Source: Gottfriedia acidiceleris (GTDB lineage: Bacteria; Bacillota; Bacilli; Bacillales; Bacillaceae_G). Taken from it: a stretch of DNA of 64,000 bases. The DNA lies in NCBI RefSeq assembly GCF_002128425.1, contig NZ_NESS01000002.1, positions 372,001 to 436,000 of the forward strand, written 5' to 3'. How positions within the stretch are numbered: the stretch's first letter is position 1; every line of letters starts with the position of its first letter. The position numbers were made by a program, and so were the translations under genes. The notes under the pieces were generated by a model, which worked only from the letters and a program-made list of their open reading frames with translations, did no database searches and was not told where the DNA came from. Shown piece after piece: positions 52,684 through 62,245 of this stretch.

Positions 52684-55632
52684 TTGAAGAGATTTAAAAT
52701 TTGTAACTCTATCATTTTGGCATTTATACTAGTATTCAGCCAACTTGGTGCAACAGCTCACGCTTATAAACATTCCGCTCCAAACGCTCCTGCATCGCCA
52801 GTAAACTTACAGATTCCAAAGCTTGCAATTGACGAAGATAGCATAACACTTGTTTGGGAAAAGCCTAAGAACTATAGTGACATCGTGGATTTTAATGTCT
52901 ATATGAATGGGAAGAAAATCGGCAGCGCTTCAAAGGATAACAGCGGCCCTGCAAAAGCTTATATCGATAATTTCTATAAAAATATTGATAAAGATAACTT
53001 CCACATGGATATTCTTATTCATAATTTTAAGGTTGAAAACCTTAAACCAAACAAATCTTATGAATTCTATGTAACTTCAGTTAATGCAGACGGTGTCGAG
53101 TCTCCTCATTCTAATAAGGTTGTTGGAAAAACAACCGCAGTACCTGAGGTTTTCAATATTGTTGATTTTGGTGCAACACCAAATGATAAAACAAAAGATA
53201 CAAAAGCCATTCAAGCCGCGATTGATGCAGCTACACCAGGAGCAAAAGTGTTAATTCCAGAAGGTCAATTTATTTCTGGGGAATTATGGCTTAAATCTGA
53301 TATGACGTTACAGATAGATGGGTATTTACAGGGTTCTTCAGATCCTGAAGACTATAGCAAGAATTTCTGGGTGTACGACTACTCTACTGATGAGCGCTCT
53401 TACTCGCTAATAAATGCTCATACATACGATTACGGTAGTTTAAAAAATATTCGAATCGTAGGAAAAGGAACTATTGATGGGAACGGCTGGAAAAAAGATA
53501 AAAATAATCCTACCATAGACGAACTAGGCAATGAACTTCCCCGCTTAGCTGCAGGAAATAACTCAAATGTAACTGGGAATGTAAAAGTAATCAATGGAAG
53601 AATGAGTCCTTTAGAACTTGATGCAGAGAACACCCTCGGAATCTTGGCTGCAAAGCAATCTTATGCTGCTCAAGTGTTAGGTATGGACGAAAAATCCGCT
53701 TATAATGCCCGTTCAAATTTAATTACGATACGTGGTGTAAACGGTATGTATTACGAAGGTATCACGCAGGTTAATCCTTCCTTCCACGGAATTGTAAACC
53801 TTCACAGCAAAAATATTGTTGTAAATGGAACGATTTCAAAAACCTATGATGGAAATAATGCTGATGGATATGAGTTTGGTGACTCCCAGAAAATTATAGT
53901 CTTCAATAATTTTGTTGATACAGGAGACGACGCCATTAACTTTGCGGCAGGTATGGGACAAGCCGCAGCTGGTGAAGATCCTACCGGAAATGCCTGGATT
54001 TTTAATAACTATATTCGCGAAGGACATGGCGGTGTGGTAACAGGTAGTCATACGGGGAGCTGGATTCAGGACTTGGTTGTGGAAGATAACATAATGTATA
54101 AAACTGATGTTGGTTTACGCAGTAAAACGAATACCCCGATGGGTGGTGGCGCTAAAAATATTCTTTTCAGAGACAATGCGTTAGAAGGTATTGATGGGGA
54201 TGGTCCATTCGTATTTACTTCTGCATATACGGATGCAAATGCGTCTATTCTTTATGAACCAACCCAAGACATCTCGCATTTTAAGGACATCGAAATTCTC
54301 AATACAACCGTTCGTAACCAAGGAGGTAGTAATAAACAATCGATCCTTGTGACTGGGAATAATGACGCAGGAGAAGTATATCATGAAAATATTATATTTA
54401 AGAATGTGAAATTTGATAATGTCTATTCAGTTAATATGGATTATGCAAAAGATTTTAAATTTATTGATGTATCCTTTACAAATGTTAAAGATAATAATGG
54501 AAATCCTTGGAGAATCAAAAACTCTACAGGCCTTGTTTTTGAAAATACAACGGCGGCTCCTGAAGATACTGCTCAAAAACCGGTCTGGTCAGAAAATTCT
54601 GCAGTTAAGGCAGTATCTTCAGCTGATGGAAAGAGTGTGGACATAACTTGGAATGCAGCCAGCGATAATAAAGGTGTTACTGGTTACACCATCTATAAAG
54701 ATGGCGTAAAAGTCGGTGCTAACTATACAACAACCAATAAAACAAGTTTTACATTAACCGGGTTAACTCCGGAAAAAGAGTATACGATTAAAGTTGAAGC
54801 TGCCGATGCAACAGGAAATCGTACTTCGAATGGTCCAGAAATTAAGGTTAGAACAAATGGAGAAGCTGACAAAACAGCCCCTTTACTTCCAGCTAATACA
54901 GAAATCAAACAACCAACAACGACGATCCCTGCTAGTGATACATTTAGTGGGAATGAAATAAACGCTGTGTATCCCGGCTTTACATGGGCTTCAATTGCCT
55001 GGGAAGCAGCAATTGATGAAACTGGAATTGCAGGTTATAACGTGTATGCAAATGGGAAACTCCATGGATTTGCGACTTCTAACAAGTATACTCTGGATAA
55101 TCTTCAACCAGGCAAAAAGTATAAAGTAGAAGTGGAAGCAGTGGATTTAGCAGGAAATAAGACTCCTTATAACCGTTTACTCGAAATCGAAACAGCTGCT
55201 CCGTACGCAATTGGTGCTCCATCAATTACTGGCAAGCTAAAAGCTCAGATTGGATTAGATGGGACTAGTGTTTCCCTCTCCTGGAACAAGGCAACCGCCA
55301 TTAATCAAGATGTAATTGGATACCGTGTTTATGTAAACGGAAAACCTAGCAATCCCAAAGGAGCTGAATTTACACCAATTAATGCAGAAATGACAACAGC
55401 TAAAACATATTATAGAGTGACTGGCCTTAAAAAAGGTCAACAATATACTTTTAAAGTGGAAGCAGTCGGACAGGGAATTAAATATTCGAAAAGAGAACGA
55501 CTATCCGATGTAATTCCAAACGGTCTTACAAAGGTTTTAGGATATCGCTGGAGTGGCTTTGGGCCCAGCGAAACAGTTCATTTATCATTAGGAAGGCACA
55601 AAAGTGAACAGCCTAATCAGAGAATTTTTTAG
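52684..55632 (+). CDS. Secreted exo-polygalacturonase (GH28) with fibronectin III domains
   Basis: 982 residues from TTG after AAAGGTGGAG. Signal peptide about 1-27 (ending AHAYK). A fibronectin III domain covers about 40-155 (PASPVNLQIPKLAIDEDSIT). The parallel beta-helix of GH28 (about 158-650) opens with FNIVDFGATPNDKTKDTKAI and holds the catalytic blocks GNNADGYEFGDSQKI, VDTGDDAINFAAG and GHGGVVTGSHTGS. The layout is of PehX-type exo-poly-galacturonosidases. Two to three more fibronectin III domains follow to the end. The last 30 residues look unlike family ends, and the frame continues beyond the TAG. It cuts digalacturonate from pectate outside the cell. Confidence 0.9.
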   Translation: MKRFKICNSIILAFILVFSQLGATAHAYKHSAPNAPASPVNLQIPKLAIDEDSITLVWEKPKNYSDIVDFNVYMNGKKIGSASKDNSGPAKAYIDNFYKNIDKDNFHMDILIHNFKVENLKPNKSYEFYVTSVNADGVESPHSNKVVGKTTAVPEVFNIVDFGATPNDKTKDTKAIQAAIDAATPGAKVLIPEGQFISGELWLKSDMTLQIDGYLQGSSDPEDYSKNFWVYDYSTDERSYSLINAHTYDYGSLKNIRIVGKGTIDGNGWKKDKNNPTIDELGNELPRLAAGNNSNVTGNVKVINGRMSPLELDAENTLGILAAKQSYAAQVLGMDEKSAYNARSNLITIRGVNGMYYEGITQVNPSFHGIVNLHSKNIVVNGTISKTYDGNNADGYEFGDSQKIIVFNNFVDTGDDAINFAAGMGQAAAGEDPTGNAWIFNNYIREGHGGVVTGSHTGSWIQDLVVEDNIMYKTDVGLRSKTNTPMGGGAKNILFRDNALEGIDGDGPFVFTSAYTDANASILYEPTQDISHFKDIEILNTTVRNQGGSNKQSILVTGNNDAGEVYHENIIFKNVKFDNVYSVNMDYAKDFKFIDVSFTNVKDNNGNPWRIKNSTGLVFENTTAAPEDTAQKPVWSENSAVKAVSSADGKSVDITWNAASDNKGVTGYTIYKDGVKVGANYTTTNKTSFTLTGLTPEKEYTIKVEAADATGNRTSNGPEIKVRTNGEADKTAPLLPANTEIKQPTTTIPASDTFSGNEINAVYPGFTWASIAWEAAIDETGIAGYNVYANGKLHGFATSNKYTLDNLQPGKKYKVEVEAVDLAGNKTPYNRLLEIETAAPYAIGAPSITGKLKAQIGLDGTSVSLSWNKATAINQDVIGYRVYVNGKPSNPKGAEFTPINAEMTTAKTYYRVTGLKKGQQYTFKVEAVGQGIKYSKRERLSDVIPNGLTKVLGYRWSGFGPSETVHLSLGRHKSEQPNQRIF

Positions 55633-55898
55633 AGTTATTATTATAAAAAAAATGGTAAGAAACAAGAAACACCTCCCGTTTGTGTTAATGCTTGGAATCA
55701 TGTGAACTTTCCGAATGGAGTTAGGGAACGTAAACATTTTCATAAACATGTGTGAAAGAATTAGCTTGTCTAGTTCTTGAAGGATTTGTATTTATTACAG
55801 TTAAGTATTCGTATTTAAAATAAGGTATGTTTAGCGCAGTAAAAATCGTATTAATTTTTCAAAAAAGTTTTTGTAGCTAATAAAAAGGTAGGTGAAAA
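55633..55898. other. Spacer between two GH28 genes
   Basis: No separate gene. Directly after the TAG of the secreted enzyme the same frame stays open for about 40 codons (PPVCVNAWNHVNFPNGVRER). It may be an old C-terminal extension. The right end is the leader of the next gene with AAAGGTAGGTG. Confidence 0.35.
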
Positions 55899-57254
55899 AT
55901 GTTTAGTTCAACGACATCAAGTATTTATAATATCAAACATTTTGGAGCAATCAGCGATGGAGTAACCAATAATACTAAAGCTATTACTCTGGCGATTGAA
56001 ACATGCGCAGAAGCAGGCGGAGGGACTGTCTATGTACCCGCTGGACAATTTCTAACTGGAGCTGTCATTTTAAGAAGCAATGTTCATTTTTATTTAGAGG
56101 CTGGTTCTATTTTAGTATTTAACCCAGATAAAACTGATTACCCAATCGTACATTCTAGTTGGGAGGGAGTATCAAAAGAAGTCTATTCCTCCTGTATTTA
56201 TGCCGAAAATGCAGAAAATATTTCGGTAACCGGTTATGGTACGTTGGACGGTAGCGGGTATTACTGGTGGAACATCGTTCGGAGAAAAGAAAATCAATAC
56301 CCGAGGCCGAAGCTAATTAGTTTCGACCATTGTAAAAATGTCTTGATTTCAGGAGTGAAGCTAACGAACTCCCCGAGCTGGACCGTTCATCCTTTCTGCA
56401 GTGAAGACGTCACAATCCACAATATTCGGATTGAAAATCCCAGCGACTCTCCAAATACGGATGGGATTAATCCGGAATCCAGCAGAAACGTTCGTATTTC
56501 TGATTGCCATATTGACGTCGGTGATGATTGTATTGCGATTAAGTCAGGTACTGAGGAAACAAAGGAGCGTATTCCTTGTGAAAATATTACCATTACCAAT
56601 TGTACAATGATTCATGGCCATGGTGGTATTGTGTTTGGCAGCGAGATGAGCGGAGATATCCGAAATGTTACAATAAGCAATTGTATTTTTGAGGGTACAG
56701 ACCGCGGCATCCGAATGAAATCAAGAAGAGGCAGAGGCGGTGTGATTGAAGATGTGCGTATCAATAATATAATCATGAAAGGTGTCATCTGTCCTTTTAT
56801 TGCTAATTTATATTACAACTGTGGTCCAAATGGCGAGGAAAAATATGTGTGGGATAAAAATCCCTACCCAATTACAAAAGGAACACCTGTGTTTAGAAGG
56901 ATCCATTTTGCCAATATTACTGCAAGTGACGTTAGCGCCGCAGCAGGTTTCTTATATGGTCTTGCCGAAATGCACGTGGAGGATTTCACGTTTGAAAATG
57001 TTTCGGTATCAATGGCTCAAGATGCACAACCTGGAATGCCTGCGATGATGGCGGGAATTGAACCAATGAAGCAAAGAGGTTTTTATTGCTGCAATGTTTC
57101 TGATATTCGATTCCAAAGGGTAACAGTCAGTAATCATAATGGACCGGCTTTCTATATTGAAAACGGTAATGTGATTGAAATAGATGATTGCAAGTCCAAA
57201 AGTACTCAGTCTACTGCCCCACTTTATATATTTAATAATGTACGTAATATTTGA
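55899..57254 (+). CDS. Cytoplasmic polygalacturonase-type glycosidase (GH28)
   Basis: A 451-residue GH28 enzyme without a signal peptide, so it probably acts on imported oligogalacturonides. Beta-helix blocks: YNIKHFGAISDGVTNNTKAI, GGTVYVPAGQFLTGAV, then the active site NTDGINPESS, DVGDDCIAIKSG (Asp pair) and HGHGGIVFGSEMSG (His), with RGIRMKSRRGRGG as the substrate Arg/Lys motif. AAAGGTAGGTG precedes ATG. It works after the secreted exo-enzyme and the ABC importer. Confidence 0.93.
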   Translation: MFSSTTSSIYNIKHFGAISDGVTNNTKAITLAIETCAEAGGGTVYVPAGQFLTGAVILRSNVHFYLEAGSILVFNPDKTDYPIVHSSWEGVSKEVYSSCIYAENAENISVTGYGTLDGSGYYWWNIVRRKENQYPRPKLISFDHCKNVLISGVKLTNSPSWTVHPFCSEDVTIHNIRIENPSDSPNTDGINPESSRNVRISDCHIDVGDDCIAIKSGTEETKERIPCENITITNCTMIHGHGGIVFGSEMSGDIRNVTISNCIFEGTDRGIRMKSRRGRGGVIEDVRINNIIMKGVICPFIANLYYNCGPNGEEKYVWDKNPYPITKGTPVFRRIHFANITASDVSAAAGFLYGLAEMHVEDFTFENVSVSMAQDAQPGMPAMMAGIEPMKQRGFYCCNVSDIRFQRVTVSNHNGPAFYIENGNVIEIDDCKSKSTQSTAPLYIFNNVRNI

Positions 57255-57391
57255 TAGTGAAATAGAATTTTTCTCAATTGCCTGTCCCAATAACAAAAAG
57301 CAGGTAACGTTACGCTATTAAAATATTAAATTCTGATTCTATAAAATGATTAAATAAGGGTAAAATAGTTGAAGTAGAAGAATAATGTATT

Positions 57392-57424
57392 GAAGGCAGC
57401 TGCTCACAGCTGTCTTCTTTATTT
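57392..57424 (+). terminator. Terminator after the GH28 gene
   Basis: GAAGGCAGCTG pairs with CAGCTGTCTTC around CTCA, followed by TTTATTTT. Confidence 0.8.
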
Positions 57425-57500
57425 TCAAAAATCAAATAGTATAAAAAATTATGAGCACATAAAAAAATCAAACAAACGTCTAAAGATATTGGATTCTTCG

Positions 57501-57514
57501 TGTAAGCGTTTTCT
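57501..57514. promoter_or_regulatory. cre (CcpA) box before the ABC importer
   Basis: TGTAAGCGTTTTCT, the same 14 bases as at 49853. It lies about 40 nt before the permease start, downstream of a possible -35 (TTGGAT). CcpA binding here would repress the importer operon. Confidence 0.7.
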
Positions 57515-57549
57515 ATTAAAATGAAAAATAAGAAAGGAGGATCCATTCA

Positions 57550-58497
57550 ATGAATCTAAGACAAGCGTTGGAAGCATCAGTAGTTTCTACTGAAAAAAAG
57601 AAATCAACAAAAAAATTTAAATTACAAAAGTGGATACCTTATTTGTTTATTTTGCCATCAACACTAATGATTGTAATCTTTTTGTTTTATCCGATTGGGA
57701 CGGTGTTCTACTACAGCCTTCAAAATTATGATTTATCCGCTCCCTTCTATAACGGTTTTGCTGGGTTAGACAATTTCAAGAAAATTTTTACGGGAGATAA
57801 ATTATTTCTTCCTAGTTTGCTAACCTCTTTTAAATGGGTGGTTTCTCAAGTAGGACTACAGCTAATTTTTGGTTTATTTGCAGCACTTCTTCTCAATCAA
57901 AAGTTTAAGTTTAGAGGGATGGTAAGGGCAGCTGCCTTTATTCCATGGGCAATTTCGGGTGTGTTAGCCTCGGTAATGTGGTCTCTTATGTTTAATGAAC
58001 ATATGGGGGTAATCAATGATCTATTCATCAGATTAGGGTTTATCAGTGAAAATAAGGCATGGCTTGCTGATAGTTCTACTGCTTTTACATCGGTCGTTAT
58101 AGCTGAATTATGGAGAGGGATTCCTTTCTTTGCCATTACTTTACTCGCTTCACTTCAAAGTATTCCAGAAGAACTGTATGAGGCGGCAAAGATGGATGGT
58201 GCAGGAAGAGTGAAATCTTTCTTATATGTGACACTGCCGTCTTTGAAAAATACAATTGTCCTGACAACTTTACTACGTGTAATTTGGGAGTTTAATAACG
58301 TCGATCTTCTTTTCAACCTCACTGGAGGAGGTCCAGCACACAGTACCACAACTTTGACAATGTACATTGCTGAACAGGCAGTTCACGGATCAAATTTTGG
58401 ATATGGGTCAGCACTAACTGTAGTTGCTTTTTGTATATTACTACTTTTTGCCATTATCTATTTATTAATAACGAGATATGATAGGGAGGGGAACTAA
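57550..58497 (+). CDS. Sugar ABC transporter permease (MalF-like)
   Basis: A 315-residue inner-membrane permease of the CUT1 family. A charged N-terminal tail of about 30 residues precedes six helices. The EAA loop is EELYEAAKMDGAGRVKSFLY, followed by VTLPSLKN. Cytosolic contact is with a shared ATPase of MsmX type encoded elsewhere. AGAAAGGAGGATCC lies before ATG. First gene of an importer unit of two permeases and a binding protein, set between pectin-degrading enzymes, so oligogalacturonides or unsaturated rhamnogalacturonides are the likely cargo. Confidence 0.93.
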   Translation: MNLRQALEASVVSTEKKKSTKKFKLQKWIPYLFILPSTLMIVIFLFYPIGTVFYYSLQNYDLSAPFYNGFAGLDNFKKIFTGDKLFLPSLLTSFKWVVSQVGLQLIFGLFAALLLNQKFKFRGMVRAAAFIPWAISGVLASVMWSLMFNEHMGVINDLFIRLGFISENKAWLADSSTAFTSVVIAELWRGIPFFAITLLASLQSIPEELYEAAKMDGAGRVKSFLYVTLPSLKNTIVLTTLLRVIWEFNNVDLLFNLTGGGPAHSTTTLTMYIAEQAVHGSNFGYGSALTVVAFCILLLFAIIYLLITRYDREGN

Positions 58498-58498
58498 C

Positions 58499-59332
58499 AT
58501 GAATAAACAAAATAAAATTGACCGGCTACTGACATTTAATCTACCGCTACTGGTTATGCTCGCTTTTACTCTCTTTCCGTTATATTGGACTATTAATACG
58601 GCCTTAAAGCACGAAGGAGATATCGTCAAGCGGCCCCTTGGATACATACCAGCTTCTCCGACAATCGATAACTTTGTAACAGCATGGACTAATGTAGGGT
58701 TTTCAACCTACTTTAAAAATAGTTTAATAGTTGGTGTATGTACGGTTTTGATAGTATTAATACTATCAACATTATCAGGTTATGCATTAAGCAGATACAA
58801 GTTTAAGGGTAAGCGAGCATTCCTTCTTATGCTTTTATGCACTCAATTTATTCCAAGGTCCATGTTGATTATTCCTTTGTTTATTATTTTTAAACACTTG
58901 GGGCTAATCAGTAACCCACTTTCATTAATTATTACCTATGCGGCTGTTGAGATCCCATTTACGACAGTATTAATGAATGGTTTTATATCAAGTGTTCCAC
59001 GAGAACTTGAGGAAGCAGCCATGGTAGATGGTTGTAACAAGTTACAGGCAATTCGCTATGTAATTTTCCCACTCTTAGTTCCGGGAATCGTAGCGACGAG
59101 TGTATTTACCTTCATTTACACTTGGAATGAATTCCTGATTTCTTTAATGCTCACAAATCAACAGGGGAAATTTACACTCCCAGTCGGTCTTAGCTATATG
59201 ATGGGGGAATTCAATATAAACTATGGCGCTTTGGCAGCTGGAAGTGTAATCGCTTTAATTCCAGCAGTACTTATGTTTGCTTATGCCCAGAAGCATTTGG
59301 TTAATGGTATGGGTGGAAGTGTTAAAGGTTGA
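58499..59332 (+). CDS. Sugar ABC transporter permease (MalG-like)
   Basis: A 277-residue CUT1 permease, partner of the preceding one. Six helices; EAA motif RELEEAAMVDGCNKLQAIRY, then VIFPLLVPGIVATS. The N-terminus has the MalG-type segment LFPLYWTINTALKHEGD. ATG 58499 is 7 nt after GGGAGGGG and 1 nt after the preceding stop; an in-frame ATG at 58478 precedes the ribosome site. Forms the membrane channel with the first permease. Confidence 0.93.
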   Translation: MNKQNKIDRLLTFNLPLLVMLAFTLFPLYWTINTALKHEGDIVKRPLGYIPASPTIDNFVTAWTNVGFSTYFKNSLIVGVCTVLIVLILSTLSGYALSRYKFKGKRAFLLMLLCTQFIPRSMLIIPLFIIFKHLGLISNPLSLIITYAAVEIPFTTVLMNGFISSVPRELEEAAMVDGCNKLQAIRYVIFPLLVPGIVATSVFTFIYTWNEFLISLMLTNQQGKFTLPVGLSYMMGEFNINYGALAAGSVIALIPAVLMFAYAQKHLVNGMGGSVKG

Positions 59333-59372
59333 TACAAGGTCTAATATATTTCAAAAAAAGAGGAGGATTTTT

Positions 59373-60710
59373 GTGCACAAAAAGTTTTGGAAAACAGTTG
59401 CAACTACATCGATGACTGCTTCATTACTTTTAGCAGGATGTAGTTCAAGTGCTAATAATGAAGCTAGCGTTAAGGGCAAGAAAACAGATTCAAATGAAAA
59501 AATTACGCTAACGTTCTGGGATGAAAATGCCGGACCGCAGCGTACACCAATCTGGGAAGAATTAATAAAGCGATTTGAAGAGAAAAACCCTAACATTGAC
59601 GTTGAATATGTTGGGCTGCCAAAGGACTCTGCAAAAGCGAAATACGATGCATCCATTGCGGCTGAGGATACTCCTGACGTGGGTAGTGTGCAGACAAGCT
59701 GGCTTCCAGAGTTTGCACTCAGAGACGCATTGCTGCCATTAGATCCTTATTTCAATAAATGGGAGGATAAAGACAAGATTAATAAAGGAGCAATCGATTT
59801 CAACAAAGAAATCGTTGCAGACCACAAGTTATATGGAATTCCATATACACAAAATCTTGATATTCTTTGGGTTCGTACTGATTGGTTCAAAGAAAAAGGG
59901 ACAAAAGTTCCCGAGACATGGGATGACTTCTTTAATGCCGTTAAAATTCAATCAAACAAAGCCAATAACCGCTTTGGTTATACGATACGAGGTGGAGCAG
60001 GCGGATCTTTCCAATTACAGCGTTTAATGTTTGCAAACTCTGGTGAAGAAGATTACATAAAAAATGGTAAAAGTACCATTAACAGCAAAAAAAATATTGA
60101 GTTTTTGAAGAAGTATTTCGGATTGTATAAAAAATATACTCCTCAAAGTGATATCACAAATGGATATAAAGAAATGATTGCTGGATTTGACACAGGTGCA
60201 GTAGCAATGGTTCAACATAACATTGGTTCTTATGGCGAACATAAAGAGGCATTAAAGTCAGATCAGTTCCAGGCTATTCCACTTCCAAAAACGGCTGATG
60301 GAAAATATGTAGCAGAAGGCGGAAATACGATCGGAATCAGTGTATTCAAAGGGACGAAACACCCAGAAGCATCATGGAAATTTGCAGCATTCCTGAATTC
60401 AAAGGACAGCCAATCTTATTGGAACCAGCAGGTTGGACAGATTCCTACGAACTCAGACGTATTAGGTGAGCAATGGATTAAGGATTCACCACATATTCAA
60501 ACAGCATTCAAAGTTTATGATGATCCAAATACCATTCTTTACAAGCCACCTTTCTATCTGCCTGAATATCGATCCATTCTTGATACAATCGTTGATCCAG
60601 GGACACAGGCAGTTATGAGTGGGAAAATGACGGTAGAAGAGTTCCTTGACGAGTGGGCAAAAGCGATTGAAGACGCTCAAAAGAAATACGATGAGCATTT
60701 CAAAAAATAA
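59373..60710 (+). CDS. Sugar-binding lipoprotein of the ABC importer
   Basis: A 445-residue extracellular solute-binding protein (family 1). The signal ends with LLLAGCSSS, so Cys at about residue 22 is lipidated. The mature part starts KITLTFWDENAGPQ and has the two-lobe pattern of CUT1 binding proteins (YGIPYTQNLDILWVRTDWFK, then GAVAMVQHNIGSYG and AEGGNTIGISVFKGTKHPEA). GTG 59373 follows AGAGGAGGATTTTT; earlier in-frame codons overlap the upstream permease gene. It delivers the oligosaccharide to the two permeases. Confidence 0.93.
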   Translation: MHKKFWKTVATTSMTASLLLAGCSSSANNEASVKGKKTDSNEKITLTFWDENAGPQRTPIWEELIKRFEEKNPNIDVEYVGLPKDSAKAKYDASIAAEDTPDVGSVQTSWLPEFALRDALLPLDPYFNKWEDKDKINKGAIDFNKEIVADHKLYGIPYTQNLDILWVRTDWFKEKGTKVPETWDDFFNAVKIQSNKANNRFGYTIRGGAGGSFQLQRLMFANSGEEDYIKNGKSTINSKKNIEFLKKYFGLYKKYTPQSDITNGYKEMIAGFDTGAVAMVQHNIGSYGEHKEALKSDQFQAIPLPKTADGKYVAEGGNTIGISVFKGTKHPEASWKFAAFLNSKDSQSYWNQQVGQIPTNSDVLGEQWIKDSPHIQTAFKVYDDPNTILYKPPFYLPEYRSILDTIVDPGTQAVMSGKMTVEEFLDEWAKAIEDAQKKYDEHFKK

Positions 60711-60721
60711 ACATTCAAAAG

Positions 60722-60756
60722 AAAGCCGTCTAGATACTTGTTTCGAGACGGCTTTG
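60722..60756 (+). terminator. Stem-loop after the binding-protein gene
   Basis: AAAGCCGTCT pairs with AGACGGCTTT around a 14-nt loop. The tail (GTCTCTTC) is poor in T, so it may be a partial terminator or an mRNA-stabilising hairpin between the binding protein and the hydrolase gene. Confidence 0.6.
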
Positions 60757-60854
60757 TCTCTTCATAGGAAGCAAATAGGGTTATATATATATTCCCCCTT
60801 TTACACCCCAACGAGACTATTTTCTTAAATTTTCGGAAAACAGGAGGTATATTT

Positions 60855-61973
60855 ATGAATTATTCTGAAACTAAAACTGTAAATGTAACGGCAGAAATAG
60901 CGTTAGAGATGGCTGAAAAAGCATCGAGAACATTAATGAAAACTTTTAAACCAAAAGAACTTCCTCCAGCAAATGTGTGGCATTATCATCAGGGGGTATA
61001 CCTTTATGGAATGCAACGTGTTTGGGAGCTAACTAAAAACCAAGAGTATTTTGACTATCTTAAAAGCTATATTGATAATCTCCTAGATTCAGAAGGCAAT
61101 TTCATGTTCGAGAGGGATCAACTCGACTCGATTCAGGTAGGTATTTTGTTATTTCCATTAATGAATGGGGCGAAGGATCAACGTTATAGGAAAGCTGCCG
61201 GAAAATTAAGACATTTATATGATACATTGAATAAGACAAAGGAAGGTGGTTTCTGGCATAAAGACAAGTATCCATATCAAATGTGGCTTGATGGTTTGTA
61301 TATGGCTGGACCTTTTGCTTTAATGTATCAAAACACCTTTAATGAACAAGGGTTAGATGACATGGTCTTATATCAAGAAAAGCTAATGAGGAAAAATATG
61401 AAAGATGAATGTTCAGGTCTTTTTTATCACGCTTATGATGAAAGCAAAAAGATGCCTTGGGCAAATCCTAAGACAGGTTGCTCCCCAGAATTCTGGGGGC
61501 GTTCGGTTGGCTGGTATGGCACTGCACTAATTGATATCCTCGACTATCTTTCAAAGAACCATATCGGAAGAGGAGAATTAATCGAGGCACTGCAAAGTCT
61601 TATTAAAAGCCTTGTCAGCTATCAGGACGAAAAAACGGGATTATGGTATCAAATCATAGACAAAGGAAGTCAAGAAGATAACTGGCTCGAATCTTCTTGC
61701 TCCAGTCTTTTCATATACACAATTGCCAGAGCGGTTCAACAAGGATATGTAGGTAAAGAATACATTGAAGTCGCTATCAAAGGATACAACGGTTTATTAA
61801 ATGAGATGATAGAAGTCGATGGTGATTCATTGACGATGAAAGGAATCTGTATTGGAACTTCTGCAGGCGTATATGACTACTACGTTTCCCGTCCAGTGTC
61901 CGAAAATGACCTTCATGGAGTAGGTGCCTTTATTTTAGCCAGTGTGGCATTAGTGAATATGATTAAAAAATAA
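60855..61973 (+). CDS. Unsaturated rhamnogalacturonyl/glucuronyl hydrolase (GH88/105)
   Basis: A 372-residue (alpha/alpha)6-barrel enzyme of the YteR/YesR type. It hydrolyses the unsaturated uronic acid left at the end of oligosaccharides by pectate or rhamnogalacturonan lyases. Family blocks: WHYHQGVYLYGMQRVWELTK, YPYQMWLDGLYMAGPF (catalytic Asp), WGRSVGWYGTALIDIL and the C-terminal GVGAFILASVAL. No signal peptide, so cytosolic. ACAGGAGGTATATTT precedes ATG. Uses what the ABC importer delivers. Confidence 0.93.
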   Translation: MNYSETKTVNVTAEIALEMAEKASRTLMKTFKPKELPPANVWHYHQGVYLYGMQRVWELTKNQEYFDYLKSYIDNLLDSEGNFMFERDQLDSIQVGILLFPLMNGAKDQRYRKAAGKLRHLYDTLNKTKEGGFWHKDKYPYQMWLDGLYMAGPFALMYQNTFNEQGLDDMVLYQEKLMRKNMKDECSGLFYHAYDESKKMPWANPKTGCSPEFWGRSVGWYGTALIDILDYLSKNHIGRGELIEALQSLIKSLVSYQDEKTGLWYQIIDKGSQEDNWLESSCSSLFIYTIARAVQQGYVGKEYIEVAIKGYNGLLNEMIEVDGDSLTMKGICIGTSAGVYDYYVSRPVSENDLHGVGAFILASVALVNMIKK

Positions 61974-62065
61974 ATTAATGTTTTTTACCATAATCCATTT
62001 GACTAAAGTCAGACTCTGCACTGGTAAACGCTAAGGTGGTACAGATAAACAAAAAAAGCTATAAA

Positions 62066-62091
62066 GAAACCCATAAAACTTTATGGGTTTC
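62066..62091 (+). terminator. Stem-loop after the GH88/105 gene
   Basis: GAAACCCATAAA pairs with TTTATGGGTTTC; there is no clear T run. Confidence 0.55.
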
Positions 62092-62203
62092 AGCCATTTC
62101 GTTATGGAAGTTTTTGGATGCGAGTGAAGATTCATTTACCAGTCGTGAAAAATAATGTATTTTTAATATTAAGATTTATAGTAGTAAAGGAATGGAGTGG
62201 AAG

Positions 62204-62245
62204 TTGAAGATTTATCTACGCTTCCTATTTATCTATGAGAAATAA
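62204..62245 (+). promoter_or_regulatory. 13-codon upstream ORF overlapping the sensor kinase start
   Basis: TTG behind GGAGTGGAAG opens a short frame (MKIYLRFLFIYEK) that ends 8 nt inside the kinase gene. The kinase ATG has no ribosome site of its own, so translation of this leader could couple to it. Alternatively a lost base separates the real kinase start from its body. Confidence 0.45.

Noticed and set aside
57310-57546. 78-codon minus-strand frame upstream of the permease gene
   Set aside because: It covers the importer promoter, the cre box and a terminator; no ribosome site and no family features.
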